A DNA stretch of 64,000 nucleotides, from positions 919,001 to 983,000 of the forward strand of contig NC_061152.1 of the NCBI RefSeq assembly GCF_905220365.1, written 5' to 3'. This document shows, piece after piece, positions 1-10,146 of this stretch. Every line of letters starts with the position of its first letter. The first letter of the stretch is position 1. The stretch comes from Vanessa cardui (lineage: Eukaryota; Arthropoda; Insecta; Lepidoptera; Nymphalidae). The notes under the pieces are model-generated. The model saw only the letters and a program-made list of their open reading frames with translations, searched no databases and had not been told where the DNA came from. A program made the translations under genes and the position numbers.

Positions 1-277
1 ATGGAGCACCCTATAAATGTTGCACGTGCATCATAAATACCGCATAAAACAAAGCCTTTTGTTTATACATTACCTGGGCGACATCTTCAAACGTCTTATG
101 AACAATAGTTTTACTTGGTAGCTTGTAATAAAACCCCTATTGGTATGTAATTTATGTTTTTTGGAATAATCACTTTAGAATGATCACTTCGCTAATCACT
201 TTCGTTGTGTACACACGCTGTGACTTAGTGCTCTCTTGCTGTTATTTTGTGTTAACATTATTTAATATTATTCCAAA

Positions 278-1421
278 ATGCCTAAAAAGAATGAACTTAC
301 TCTGGAACAACGAGTGCAAATTCAAGTTTTGCATGAGCAAGGCAAATCACAAGCTCAAATATCTAAAACCGTGAAATGCTCGCGTCGAGCTGTGCAATTA
401 GCTATTGAACGATTCGTCGCTACCGGCTCACACCTTAGCAGGCCCAAACCAGGCCGTAAACGCATCACCACTGACCGAGAAGACCGAAAGTTAGTAAGGG
501 AATCTTAAAAAAATAGAAAAAAAACTTCTTCTGAGCTTGCTGCTGAACTATCAACGGAAGTTAATAAAACAATATCAGCCAGAACAACTCGCAGAAGGCT
601 TCAGGAAGCCTTAAAGGCTGCAAAGCCCGGAAGAAGCCATGGCTCTCGGACAATAACAAAAGAGCCCGCTACGCTTGGGCCCTAAAATATCAATATTTTA
701 CGAAAGAAGACTGGTCAAATATCATATGGTCCGACGAATCAAACTTTGAGGTAAGTCAGATAATATTGTATACAATATAGATAAAACAAAATAAATTAAA
801 ATATTAATTAACCGATTCTATGTTTCCTAATTTCTTAACTATCTTGTTTACGATTAATTTCAGGTATTTGGTATCCCTGGTATCACCTACGTGCGTCGTC
901 GCGTGGGCGAAGAATTCAACCCCCAATGCGTGGTACCGACTGTAAAACACGGTGGAGGAAGCGTAATGGTCTGGGGCTGCATGACTGATTCTGGAGTTGG
1001 TGAAATGTTCGTGTGCGAGGGTCGGATGGACTCTACAAAGTACATCAATGTACTGGAATCAGCATTGGTACCCTCGTTTTCTACACTTTTTGGAGGCACC
1101 AATATGGATGGAGTTAGATTCCAACAAGACAACGCGCCTTGTCACAAGTCAGCCCGCACAATGACTTGGTTTCGGGAAAATAATATAGAGCTTCTAGAGT
1201 GGCCTGCACAGTCACCGGATCTGAACCCCATTGAGCATTTATGGGGTATATTAAAGCGTAAGGTCCGGCGCCATACAATAACCACCAAAGAAGACCTGAA
1301 AAGGCGCTTACGTGAAGAGTGGAACAATATAAGCACCGAAGACTGTAAAAAACTAGTTACGTCGCTACCTGCAAGAATTACTGCTGTGATTAAGGCCAGG
1401 GGTGGGCCAACTAAATACTAA
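278..1421 (+). pseudogene. Tc1-like transposase (DD34E), inactivated, with an apparent intron
   Basis: The N-terminal part (278-505) is a helix-turn-helix DNA-binding region of the Tc1 type, with a basic GRKR motif near residue 60. The catalytic domain follows: Asp in WSDES just before 750, Asp in QQDNAPCH near 1129, and Glu in NPIEHLW near 1234, with 34 residues between the last two (DD34E). An in-frame TAA lies at 506-508 and a one-base deletion shifts the frame near 612-618, so the copy cannot make a full protein. Between 751 and 863 there is a GTAAGT...TTTCAG gap; removing it joins FE to VFG in frame, so it looks like a real intron. Without the two lesions the length (~343 residues) is normal for the family. 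The stop codon is at 1419-1421. Confidence 0.92.
751..863 (+). other. Putative spliceosomal intron inside the Tc1-like transposase
   Basis: It begins GTAAGT and ends TTTCAG, is 113 bp long and AT-rich, and keeps the frame across the conserved SDE-N-F region. Most Tc1 transposases are intronless, so this either marks a subfamily or is a later insertion that happens to resemble an intron. Confidence 0.65.
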
Positions 1422-1549
1422 TTTTTTGTAATAATAAACACCATATTAAACTTATAAAATTGTTTCATTTACTTCCGAATGAGCCTTCATAATAAAATTG
1501 AAATATATTGGGGGTGCTCCATACTTTTGGCCAAGGCTGTATTATGTTT

Positions 1550-2250
1550 ATTTAACTATTCTCCTCTTATGGTTGGAATAGAGTACATGTAGGGTCTGCA
1601 AAAAAAGTATTGATGCATACTACATATAGTGCGATTTGTTTATTAAACTGTTCTCTTATGGTCGGAATAGAGCGTACACATGTAGGGTCTGCAAAACAAG
1701 TAACGATGCATACTACGTACAGTGCGATTTGTTTCTTTAACTGTTCTCTTATGGTTGGAATAGAGTACATGTAGGGTCTGCAAAACAAGTAACGATGCAT
1801 ACTATGTATAGTGCCATTCATTTATTTAACTGTTCTCCTCTTACGGTCGGAGCAGAGTGTACACACGTAGGGTCTGCAAAACAAATAGCGAGGCACACTA
1901 TGTATAGTGCCATTCATTTATTTAACTGTTCTCTCATGGTTGGAATAGAGTGTACACACGTAGGGTCTGCAAAACAAGTAACGATGCATACTACGTATAG
2001 TGCAACTGTTCTCCTCTTACGGTTGCAACAGAGTGTACACACATAGGGTCTGCAAAACAAATATCGACGCATACTATGCATAGTGAGATTTGTTTATTTA
2101 ACTGTTCCTCTTACGATGGGAACACAGTGTACACACGTAGGGTCTGCAAAACAAATATCGAGGCACACTATGTAAATTGCGATTTGTTTATTTAACTGTT
2201 CTCCTCTTATGGCGGGAGCAAAGTGTACACGCGTAGGGTCAGCAAAACAG
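1550..2250. repeat. Minisatellite, ~95-bp units, ending at a splice acceptor
   Basis: About seven units share TAGGGTCTGCAAAACAA, a TGCATACTA-GTATAGTG block, TTTATTTAACTGTTCTC and TGGAATAGAG. The last unit runs into the 3' splice region of the SLC25A44 exon at 2269, where the same sequence reads TAGGGTCAGCAAAACAG. The array therefore looks like tandem copies of the end of this intron, including its pyrimidine tract. Confidence 0.9.
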
Positions 2251-2268
2251 TACCGACGGTGTGCGCAG

Positions 2269-2452
2269 AAGGTGAACCCGCTGGGTCTGGACCTGTCGGT
2301 GCGGCAGTCGCGCGCGGCGCTGGCGCGGCAGGTGGCGCGGCGCGTGTACCGGCTGCACGGGCCGCTGGGCTACTACCGCGGGTACGCCGCCTCGCTGGCC
2401 GCCTACGTGCCCAACTCGGCGCTCTGGTGGGCGCTCTACACCGCTTACCAGG
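2269..2452 (+). CDS. SLC25A44: SLC25A44-like internal exon (end of carrier repeat 2)
   Basis: It encodes KVNPLGLDLS to LYTAYQ plus the first base of a split Asp codon. The donor GTACCG follows at 2453. The start is set at the AG of TGCGCAG (2267-2268); AG at 2249-2250 is an alternative that would add six residues. Nearly every codon ends in G or C, unlike the third exon of the gene. An adjacent minisatellite abuts the acceptor. Confidence 0.82.
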
Positions 2453-5299
2453 GTACCGGCCTATTAACATTTGGAGATCATGTCATATAGGGCTAATATA
2501 TTCCTTGCTGCGTACTGTTGTTTAGCGCTAGAATATACCGCTACTGTATGTTACTGTACTGTTGTGTTTCGGATTAAGGGTGAGTGAGCCAGTGTAACTA
2601 CAGGCACAAGGGACATAGCATCTTAGTTCCCAAGGTTGGTGGCGCATTGACGATGTAAGGAATAGTTAATATTTCTTACAGCGTCATTGTCTATGGGTGA
2701 TGGACACTTACCATCAGGTGGCCCATATGCTCGTCCGCCAACCTTTACCATAAAAAATATATATATATTGAAAGCTCATAACTTATGGGCAAATGTATTG
2801 GTAATGAAGGCATATTATTCAATACAAGATTATACAGACTATAACAAAGCGTGGAACTAATACTTCAGAACTTCCAAGCAGGATATGCTTAGCTAACATG
2901 ACTTTGTGTTTATAAATATTGGAAAAGAATTTCTTGCCGGGTCTTCTCGGTAGATTCTACATTGCGAATCGGCGGTAGCGCCACTTTATATAGTTGTTGA
3001 ATAAAGATTCAAAAGTGCTCGACAACCCTAATCAAGCATTTTTTAATGTGTATATTTAGAATTTAAAACATACAATAATTTTAACATCTTGTAATTTTCC
3101 CTTCGAGAAGGAGGTTTGAAGTATTTTCCACCACGTTGTCCCAATGCGTATTGGTGGCAGAATTTCTTGGACACATGCAGGTTCCGACGAGCTCAGGTTG
3201 AATTACACATGTCACCGTAAGATTACAAAATTCGTTAGATTACAATCTAACTCGTGAGATTGTAATCTAACGGAATATTGTGAACTGTGAAATATGATTG
3301 CAGTTTGACGCATTATTTTTCGCTATATTGTAATCCATCGAAGTTATCGAGATGAGATGTTTGTAATCTTACGGTTACATATACACAGTTACAACAACAA
3401 CAACAACAACAGCCTGTAAATTCCTACTGCTGGGCTAAAGGCCTCCTCTCCCTTTTTGAGAAGGTTTTTGGAACATATTCCACCACGCTGTTCCAATGCG
3501 GGTTGGTGGAATGCACATGTGGCAGAATTTCTATGAAATTTGTCACACGCAGGTTTCCTCACGATGTTTTCCTTCACCGCTTAGCACGAGATTAATTATA
3601 AAGACATATTAAGCACATATATATAGCGGTGCTTGCCTGGGTTTGAACCCGCAATCATCGGTTAAGATGCACGCGTTCTAACCACTGGGCCATCTCGACA
3701 CTCTATACACAGTTAAGCACATGAAAATTCAGTGGCGCTTGGTTTGAACCCGCAATCATCGGTTAAGATGAACAGATTCTAAAAAATATTGAACGCGTCG
3801 TCGTAAATGGTTATTACGAACAACAATTCAACAAAAGAGTAAACAACCTTATCTTGCTTTTATTAGAACATACTAAAGCTAATATTTGAATTTCCAGACG
3901 AGCTTTTCAAGATTAGCCCCTCGTGGGTGTCGCACTTGCTGATACAGTGCGTGGCGGGCACGCTCGGGGGTTTCACGACGACGATCCTCACAAACCCCCT
4001 CGACATCGTGCGCGCCAGGCTGCAGGTGCGTTCCCTCTGTACAACCACACACACCCCTCGTCAGCCCTTGGAAGAGATCACTCCTTATATACTACTGGCT
4101 GTGCACGCGACCTTGTACGCGTTTGAATTTAACAAAAATATTGTAGCCTGAGTCACTCCCTATTATATAGCTATCTGCCAGTGAAAGTCCCGTCGAAATC
4201 GGTCCAGCCGTTCCAGAGATAGCAGGCACAAACAGACAGAAGGGCAGACTAAGTTTGTAAAAAATGTTATGTTGATATATGTGCCGTGTATAGATACATA
4301 TGCATTGAGTAAAAAGGGCTGTTTTAATATTACAAACAGACACTCCAATTTTGTTATGTGTATAGATATCGCTTATATAATAACTGGCGCCCCCCCCCCC
4401 CCCCACTTCAGGTACAATACTGATACTAAATATTCAACAGAATTTGTTTATTTACGACATTACATTAGATCTGAAAGCGACACCGTTGCACAAATCATAT
4501 CAAATAAATTTTATTGAAGTAAACTTCACAATGAAGCGTTTTTGAATCGTCAATAATTAAACACTACCACCGTTTCGGAAAGCAGCCTCTAGCGAGAAGA
4601 AACGGCAAGAAACTCGCATAGTTGCTCTTTTCAAATGAACAGATTTACAATGCTGTTATTTGCAGTAATTAGTGTCCTATGATGGAACCTGAGCCTAACT
4701 CCAGGCGTTTTCTCTACTATATTGTCCGTGTATTATATACAAAAAACCTTCCTCTGTAATCAATCTATCAATTGACGACCTCTCGACAAATGACGACCTC
4801 CGTGGTCGAGTGGTGTGTACACCGGTTTTCATGGGTACGCCACTCTGAGGTCCCGGGTTCGATTCCCGGCCGAGTCGATGTAGATTACCATTGGTTTTCT
4901 ATGTTGTCTTGGGTCTGGGTGTTTGTGGTACCGTCGTTACTTCTGATTTCCATAACACAAGTGCTTCAGCTACTTACATTGGGATCAGAGTAATGTATGT
5001 GATGTTGTCTCATATTTATAAAAACAAAAAAAAATTGAAAAGTACCGCATCAAAATCTAAGCATCTACACTATGTATGTATGAATGATATAATGTTGTTT
5101 CCAGGTGGAAGGAGTCGGCACGATGAAGGATGTCTTCAAGGAGTTATGGCGGGAAGAAGGTTTGGTAGGTCTGTATGCGAAGGGCCTGTCAGCGCGGCTG
5201 GTGCAGTCTGCCTGCTTCTCGTTCTCCATAATACTTGGCTACGAGAGCATAAAACGGGTCTCCCTCAGTGACGAGTACAGGACTAGGGTCCGATGGTGA
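2269..5299 (+). CDS. SLC25A44: Mitochondrial carrier, SLC25A44-like; last three coding exons
   Basis: Exons at 2269-2452, 3898-4025 and 5105-5299 join in frame. They encode the C-terminal half of a mitochondrial solute carrier. GYYRGYAASLAAYVPNSALWW matches the end of the second carrier repeat of SLC25A44. TNPLDIVRARLQ is the PX[DE]XX[RK] signature of the third repeat, and YESIKRVSL matches the C-terminus. SLC25A44 carries branched-chain amino acids across the inner mitochondrial membrane; orthology is inferred by recall of the human protein. The first half of the gene should lie upstream of the window. The stop TGA is at 5297-5299 with AATAAA only four bases later. Neighbouring PISD is convergent, 9.4 kb away. 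Confidence 0.87.
2520..2755 (+). repeat. Interspersed repeat family C, partial copy
   Basis: It carries the family hallmarks: GTACTGTTGTGTTTCGG, GTAACTACAGGCACAAGGGA, GCGTCATTGTCTATGGGTGA, CATCAGGTGGCCCATATGCT, then CCAACC and an A-rich end. The 5' part is missing. At least nine other copies occur in the window. Confidence 0.85.
2800..3045 (+). mobile_element. LINE-D 3' tail, degenerate
   Basis: It contains TATTATTCAATACAAGATT, the GCGTGGA-CTAATAC block, TAACATGACTTTGT and a GTCTTCTCGGTAGA block. All are shared with the copy at 53735-54175, which still carries the end of a reverse-transcriptase reading frame. Confidence 0.75.
3105..3200 (-). mobile_element. SINE-A fragment
   Basis: Diverged piece of the SINE-A body (CCACCACGTTGTCCCAATG, GACACATGCAGGTT). 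Confidence 0.65.
3209..3386. mobile_element. MITE-H (palindromic, GTCACCGTAAGATTACAA ends)
   Basis: The left end reads GTCACCGTAAGATTACAAA and the right end TTTGTAATCTTACGGTTACAT, an inverted pair around an internal palindrome (TTAGATTACAATCTAAC). Fragments recur near 6180, 31775, 48412, 53047 and 62070, and the same motif seeds the 51640-52370 tandem array. Confidence 0.75.
3390..3703 (-). mobile_element. SINE-A, full-length copy
   Basis: Read on the minus strand, the head GAGATGGCCCAGTGGTTAGA carries an A-box-like TGGCCCAGTGG, and GGGTTCAAACCC is a good B box. This is the RNA polymerase III promoter of a tRNA-derived SINE. A ~230-bp body and a (TTG)n tail follow. A second, partial head copy lies at 3706-3785. 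Confidence 0.9.
3898..4025 (+). CDS. SLC25A44: SLC25A44-like internal exon (carrier repeat 3 signature)
   Basis: The acceptor TTTCCAG ends at 3897 and the donor GTGCGT starts at 4026. It encodes DELFKISPSWVSHLLIQ and the NPLDIVRARLQ carrier signature. The exon enters in phase 1 and leaves in phase 0. Confidence 0.9.
4090..4362 (+). mobile_element. Repeat G, LINE 3' tail type
   Basis: It shares CGTTTGAATTTAACAAAAA, ATCTGCCAGTGAAAGTCCCG, ATCGGTCCAGCCGTTCCAGA and the TACCGTGTATACATA block with copies at 21403, 30704 and 58140. A 15-base C run follows at 4390-4404. Confidence 0.75.
4500..4700 (-). mobile_element. LINE-D-related tail
   Basis: TTTTGAATCGTCAATAATTAA, a CACCGTTTCGGAAAG block and GGCAAGAAACTCGCATAGTT align with the minus-oriented LINE-D tails, but the copy is more diverged. 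Confidence 0.6.
4715..5075 (+). mobile_element. Repeat I split by a SINE-B copy
   Basis: The left half (ACTATATTGTCCGTGTATTA to CAATCTATCAATTG) and the right half (AAAGTACCGCATCAAAATC) are contiguous in the copies at 13105 and 44604. Here they are separated by SINE-B at about 4791-5020. Confidence 0.75.
4791..5020 (+). mobile_element. SINE-B, full-length copy
   Basis: The head GTGGTCGAGTGGTGTGTAC carries an A-box-like TGGTCGAGTGG and GGGTTCGATTCCCGG is a B box, so it is tRNA-derived. The body runs through GGGTCTGGGTGTTTGTGG to TGATGTTGTCTCATATTTAT. Confidence 0.9.
5105..5299 (+). CDS. SLC25A44: SLC25A44-like terminal coding exon
   Basis: The acceptor TGTTTCCAG ends at 5104. The exon encodes VEGVGTMKDVFKELWREEGL through YESIKRVSL to a final TRVRW and TGA. 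The GLYAKGLSARLVQ stretch matches the last carrier repeat. Codon use is mixed, with many A- and T-ending codons. Confidence 0.9.
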   Translation: MEGVGTMKDVFKELWREEGLVGLYAKGLSARLVQSACFSFSIILGYESIKRVSLSDEYRTRVRW

Positions 5300-5302
5300 T
5301 TT

Positions 5303-5308
5303 AATAAA
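5303..5308 (+). terminator. Poly(A) signal AATAAA of the SLC25A44-like gene
   Basis: AATAAA lies four bases after the stop codon, with a T/G-rich stretch (TTTTGTGTTTTTTTT) about 15 bases later, as expected for a cleavage site. This gives an unusually short 3' UTR. Confidence 0.75.
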
Positions 5309-5389
5309 CATTTGACGTTTCATTTTGTGTTTTTTTTACATATTCCATACAAAAATAATCTCTAAAACCAGTTAAAGTTTAGTTTTCTT

Positions 5390-5662
5390 GAGGGTAGGGC
5401 TTCGTGCAAGCTCGTCTGGGAAGGTACCACCCACTCATCAGTTATTCTACCGCTAAACAACAGTGCTCAGTATTGTTGTGTTCCGGTTTCAAGGGTGAGC
5501 CAGTGTAACTACAGGCACAAGGGACATAGCATCTTAGTTCCCAAAGTTGATGGCACATTGAAGATGTAAGGAATAGTCAATATTTGTCACAGCGTCATTG
5601 TCTATGGGTGATGGTGACCACTTACCATCAGGTGGCCCATATGCTCGTCCGTCAACCTATAA
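5390..5662 (+). repeat. Interspersed repeat family C
   Basis: Near-complete copy from GGGTAGGGCTTCGTGCAAG to ATGCTCGTCCGTCAACC. Confidence 0.88.
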
Positions 5663-5896
5663 CATGACAACGACAATAGTCTCAATGTGTTATAACATAG
5701 CCATCGAAATAAAGAATCAAGTACTGGCTATCCTAGCTAGGCTAATTAAATAACCTGTGTTAAGGATAATTTGTCCCAGTTCTGCCGTGGTATGACTATA
5801 AGGCCATTTATTTATTACGTAAAACTATTTTTGCTTGTTATTGACCCCCTACCCCCTATTATAAGAAAAAATAATACTAGTCCGAAATATACCGTT

Positions 5897-6130
5897 TTGA
5901 CGACCTCCGTGGTCGAGTGTGTACACCGGTTTTCACGGGTACGCCACTCCGAGGTCCCGGGTTCGTCCGGCCGAGTCGATGTAGATTACCATTAGTTGTC
6001 TACGTCGTCTCGGGTCTGGGTGTTTGTGCCGTCGTTACTTCTGATCTTCCACAACACAAGTGCTTTAGCTACTCACATTGGGATCAGAGTAATGTATGTG
6101 ATGTTGTCTCATATTTATTTATTTATTCAT
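5897..6130 (+). mobile_element. SINE-B copy
   Basis: It starts TGACGACCTCCGTGGTCGAG; the B box is shortened to GGGTTCGTCCGG. It ends GTCTCATATTTATTTATTTA. Confidence 0.88.
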
Positions 6131-6369
6131 AATAAATAGTCATATCTCACGGTTCACAATATTTCGACAGCTTACAATCTGATGAGATAGATTGTAATCT
6201 AACGAATTTTGTAATCTTACGGTGACATAGATAGTAGGATATTTCGGTAGTGGAAAATAAGTTATGGAATTTGTTAAAAAAATAAATATATGCAGAAATA
6301 TACTTATGTATTTTGATTTTTAGTCATAAAAACGCATTATTAATTTATAATATTGAATTTGTAGGCTGT

Positions 6370-6800
6370 ATATCACGTGACCTAAAGCACGAGCCGCCAT
6401 GTTGTGACGTCAGTAGGGCAAGAACTGTCATTTGAATATCATCTGACACTTTGATAAGCAACTTTTCCAGGGTTTTAATTCTTGTATTTGTACAGTCAGA
6501 GTAAGTTATCGAGTCTTAAACTCTTAGTACCTTTTGAATCTAAACATTAAATCATTGCGATGCAATATGTCATTCGCGATCGGTAAAGCAGATTATCGCT
6601 CGTACTGAGTACGCGAAAACAGATCTTAATGTGACGAACCTTTTCTTAACCCGACTGTACTACACACCAACGATAGCGATTACAATTTATTATTTTCCCA
6701 AAAACATTAATATTTATAGCTGTTACGCTCAAGGAGTGACAGACGTACACACACAACTGTTGTTTTTACCAATGTGACGTCACCGAAACGACTGACAGCG
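6370..6800 (+). repeat. Repeat K, plus-oriented copy
   Basis: TTCGCGATCGGTAAAGCAGA, TTATCGCTCGTACTGAG and AAACTCTTAGTACCTTTTGA recur in inverted orientation at 11100-11310. A MITE-H fragment lies just upstream at 6150-6232. I see no coding capacity. Confidence 0.65.
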
Positions 6801-6849
6801 CTTTTACGAAACCAAAAAATGTTTCAAATTTAATTTAATTGTATAGCAA

Positions 6850-7160
6850 GAGAGTCGAGATGGCCCAGTGGTTAGAACTCGTGCATCTTAACCGATGTTT
6901 GCGGGTTCAAACCCAGGCAAGCACCGCTGATTCATGTGCTTAATTTGTCTTTATAATTCATCTCGTGCTCAGTGGTGAAGGAAAACATCGTGAGGAAACC
7001 TGCATGTGACAAATTTCTTAGAAATTCTGCCACATGTGTATTCCACCAACCCGCATTGGAACAGCGTGGTGGAATATGTTCCAAACCTTCTCCTCAAAGG
7101 GAGAGGAGGCCTTTAGCCCAGCAGTGGGAATTTACAGGCTGTTGTTGTTTGTTGTTGTTG
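6850..7160 (+). mobile_element. SINE-A copy with target-site duplication
   Basis: Complete head with A and B boxes, full body and (TTG)n tail. It is flanked on both sides by GTATAGCAAGA, a clear target-site duplication, so this is one of the younger insertions. Confidence 0.93.
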
Positions 7161-7206
7161 TATAGCAAGAAACCGTGTTCTGTTTACCGAAATATATTCT
7201 TCTCTT

Positions 7207-7360
7207 AGGTCCCGGGTTCGTCCGGACGAGTCGATGAAGAAAAAGTTAATTAGTTTTCTATGCCGTCGTTACTTCTGATTTTCCACAACTTAAGTGCTTT
7301 AGCTACTTACATTGGGATCATAATGTATGTGATGCTGTCTCATATTTATTATTATTATTT
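7207..7360 (+). mobile_element. SINE-B, 5'-truncated
   Basis: It begins within the B-box region (GGTCCCGGGTTCGTCC) and ends at TGATGCTGTCTCATATTTAT. Confidence 0.8.
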
Positions 7361-8068
7361 ATTGATAAAGTTGCGTCCTTTAAGAAGCACAAGGTAAAGT
7401 ATTAGGTACATACTTTTAATTGGACTAAGAATCGAAACAAGTGTAATACAATAAATGAACTTTGTGTACTCCACACAACTTATGTGATGTCATTGTATTT
7501 GTTTTGAAAAGAGTGACTCAATGAATAACAACGGAACCATTTGTCGGTTGGGATGATAGTAAAATTAGTCACAGCTTTAGCCTGACTATGAATTATTCAT
7601 AATACTTTTATGGTTTCACATGTGAATTGTATGAATTTATTGTGTAGGTTATTTTATAACAAACAACGTAATATGTATACTGCTTTGAATAGACATTTAT
7701 CAACATAAGAATTAACAACATTAAATGCTTAAATATAGGTATACAAATATGAACTAAAACTAGTTACTGTATAAATCTTGACCGCGTGGAATGGTGGCAA
7801 GAATGCTAGCAGCATTTTCCCGTTGATTCGCAATTCCGATCCTCTGGGCAAAAAACGAACCAGCCCTCCTGTCACCAGTGGAGGCAATGAGGCGAGGTGT
7901 TATACTTTTGATGAAGCTTTTTGCACCACTACTTCAAGGGCCAAGCGTTTCGACAGCAAATGGAACAAAAAAGTAATTTGATATAATACACGAATATTTA
8001 CTCCTTTAGTTTATAAGTATCAAATGATATGCATAGTTTGTATTTTATGCTAATGCGCTATAGTTTAT
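7361..8068. other. Intergenic, no supported gene
   Basis: AT-rich. A 67-codon reading frame at 7778-7981 has no recognisable domain and its compositional contrast with the flanks suggests an old repeat fragment. I see nothing else. Confidence 0.5.
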
Positions 8069-8519
8069 AATAGGCTATTTGACTGGTTTTTAAAATCCAT
8101 TTTTAAGATTTAGTAGAAGATAAGGAACCCAGTAAAAGTTGATTTTTTTATTTCTAGTACATATTTGCCGAAAAATATCATCTTAAAAAATCCATATTTA
8201 AATAGCGCGCAAAAACGCTACTTGGACAATATGGCGCTGCAATGGGGTCGGTGATGACACTTTCCTGTATTTTAATCTGTGGTACATATAGTAGAAAAGC
8301 AAGGTTTACAAGAAAGTGACTTCATCATAAGCCTGGCCAATCAGGAGCGTTTTGTGTCACGTGATAAACGTTTGAAAAAGTGCATTTTTATTTGTGAATC
8401 TTTGAATAAATTAAGTATTATTTTCAAGTTTCGTCAGTAAATAACCACTTCTTAGCTCATAATATACACTGATTACAATAATTCACAATTCATTTTTCGC
8501 ATTGTCAAATAGCATATTA
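8069..8519 (+). mobile_element. MITE-E, full-length
   Basis: The ends form an inverted pair, AATAGGCTATTTGAC and GTCAAATAGCATATT. Inside are TTTAAATAGCGCGC, GACAATATGGCGCTGCAATG and TGTGTCACGTGATAAACGTT. There is no reading frame, so it is a non-autonomous DNA transposon. Other copies lie at 22583, 35329, 45391, 60341 and 62157. Confidence 0.85.
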
Positions 8520-8644
8520 TTTTTATTAGAAGAATACACGTCGTTTACTTGAGAGGTTGTCTAGTTATTTACCTCCAAAACCCCAACATTACACATGAGT
8601 ATTTCATATCGATATTCCACTAGATAGAAAGTCTAAACATAATT

Positions 8645-8827
8645 AAGTTGTTCTTCTTAGTCGTTTCCTCATAACTGAGGGTCGTGAACACCATGCGTGT
8701 GGCTCTCTTGAACACTTCGCACCACCTTCCTCCAGCCATTCTTTGACATTCGTAGGCAAGCCTGGGCACAGGATCCTGTGGCTGTCTTTACTGCGTCTAT
8801 CCACTGGGACAGCGCTGTTGTTGTTGT
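8645..8827 (-). pseudogene. Non-LTR retrotransposon RT C-terminal fragment
   Basis: On the minus strand a short stretch (reading ALSQWIDAVKTATG, with HDPQL near the end) resembles the C-terminal tail of insect non-LTR retrotransposon polyproteins. It is frameshifted and 5'-truncated. Attribution rests on recall of the motif only. Confidence 0.5.
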
Positions 8828-8864
8828 AAGTCATAGTATAGAGTCTATCGTTATTGCAACAACA

Positions 8865-9200
8865 ATAAATTGAATTAAAATTCCGCAGATATTTTTAACT
8901 TTGCTGTTTCGTAAATTCATATCGTTTGTAAAAAATACATTGGTAAAAAAAGGCATATTATTCGATTCGGAGTTAATACATGTTGACTTCCAAGCTATAT
9001 ATGAATTTGAATAGTTGTATTTAACTAACATGACTTTGTATTTTTTAAATGTTGATAAAGAGTACCTACTGAGTTTCTTGCCAGTTCTTCTCAGTAGAAT
9101 CTACTTTCCGAACCGGTGGTAGCTTCACTTAATTGAAAAATGACGATCCAAAAGTGCTTGTAAAAGCCTACTTGAATAAAGTTTAGATTGATTTTGATTT
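8865..9200 (+). mobile_element. LINE-D 3' tail
   Basis: CCGCAGATATTTTTAACTTTG, AGAATCTACTTTCCGAACCG and GGTGGTAGCTTCACTTAATT match the sense-oriented copy at 53735-54175. It ends TTGAATAAAGTTTAGATTGA. Confidence 0.85.
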
Positions 9201-9204
9201 TTGA

Positions 9205-9295
9205 ACAACCTGTAAATTTCCCACTGCTGATCTAAGCCCTCTTCTCCCTTTGAGGAGAAGGTTTGGAACATATTCCACCACGCTCTTCCAATGTT
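9205..9295 (-). mobile_element. SINE-A fragment
   Basis: Tail-proximal part only: CCTGTAAATTTCCCACTGCT to CCACCACGCTCTTCCAATG. Confidence 0.8.
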
Positions 9296-9396
9296 AGTAA
9301 TGCAAAAACATACATATTACATACGTACGATGTCCAAAAACGAGTTACAAAACAAAAGTGACACATCAGGGTATCCTTGTACAAGAATTTTAATTT

Positions 9397-9640
9397 GACG
9401 ACCTCCGTAGTCGAGTAGTGTGTACACCGGTTTTCATGAGTACGCCACTCTGAGGTTCCGGATTTTATCCCCGGCCGAGTCAATATAGAAAATTCATTAG
9501 TTTTCTATGTCGTCTCGGGTCTGGGTGTTTGTGCTACCGTCGTTACTTCTGATTTTCTACAACACGAGTGCTTTAGGTCCTTACATTGGTATCAGAGTAA
9601 CGTATGTGACGTTGTCCAATATTTATTTATTATTTATTAA
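9397..9640 (+). mobile_element. SINE-B copy
   Basis: Starts TGACGACCTCCGTAGTCGAG and ends with an ATTTATTTATTATTTATT tail. Confidence 0.88.
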
Positions 9641-9850
9641 TTTTGTCTACAGTTATGGACCTTTGGATTTTCGACGTATCGTTCACTGTTCTCAAAATAC
9701 CGACGGAAAAAGCCACTAAGTTTTTCAGACATATCTGGTATCTAGGTACGAAATCTGCACAGATTTTTCAAAGAACCTCACGTCTCATGAAGTTGTAGAC
9801 CGATTTATTACGGACTTCAACCAATTTGCACACACCAATAGTATTTTTTT

Positions 9851-10146
9851 GAGTCGAGATGTCCCAGTGGTTAGAACGCGTGCATCTTAACCGATGATTG
9901 CGAGTTCAAACCCAGGCAAGCACCGCTATTTCATGTGCTTAATTTGTCTTTATAATTCATCTCGTGCTCAGCGGTGAAGGAAAACATCGTGAGGAAACCG
10001 GAGGACAAATTTCATAGAAATTCTGCCACATGTGTATTCCACCAACCCGCATTGGAACAGCGTGTTGGAATATGTTCCAAACCTTCTCGTCAAAGGGAGA
10101 GGAGGCCTTTAGCCCAGCAGTAAGAATTTACAGGCTGTTGTTGTAA
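9851..10146 (+). mobile_element. SINE-A copy
   Basis: Head GAGTCGAGATGTCCCAGTGG and B-box GAGTTCAAACCC, body, and a short CTGTTGTTG tail. It has a small deletion in the body near 10000. Confidence 0.88.

Larger units (their letters stand above)
1..1539 (+). mobile_element. Tc1-like DNA transposon, left tip outside window
   Basis: The right end reads GGGTGCTCCAT followed by ACTTTTGGCCAAGGCTG and then TA at 1540-1541. The window opens with ATGGAGCACCC, the inverted counterpart of the inner part of that end. So the element has terminal inverted repeats and its first ~20 bases lie before position 1. The TA dinucleotide at the right edge is the target used by Tc1/mariner elements. The element encloses a single broken transposase gene. 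Positions 1-277 hold the terminal repeat and untranslated leader. Confidence 0.9.

Noticed and set aside
3389..3577. Recurring 60-95 codon frames such as KENIVRKPACDKFHRNSATC
   Set aside because: They appear wherever SINE-A occurs, in both orientations, and reflect SINE sequence, not a gene family.
6850..6920. tRNA gene calls at SINE heads
   Set aside because: The A and B boxes are present, but the acceptor and anticodon arms do not form a plausible tRNA and a SINE body follows directly.
7778..7981. 67-codon frame MTAWNGGKNASSIF
   Set aside because: Looks like an anonymous interspersed repeat; no protein family recognised.
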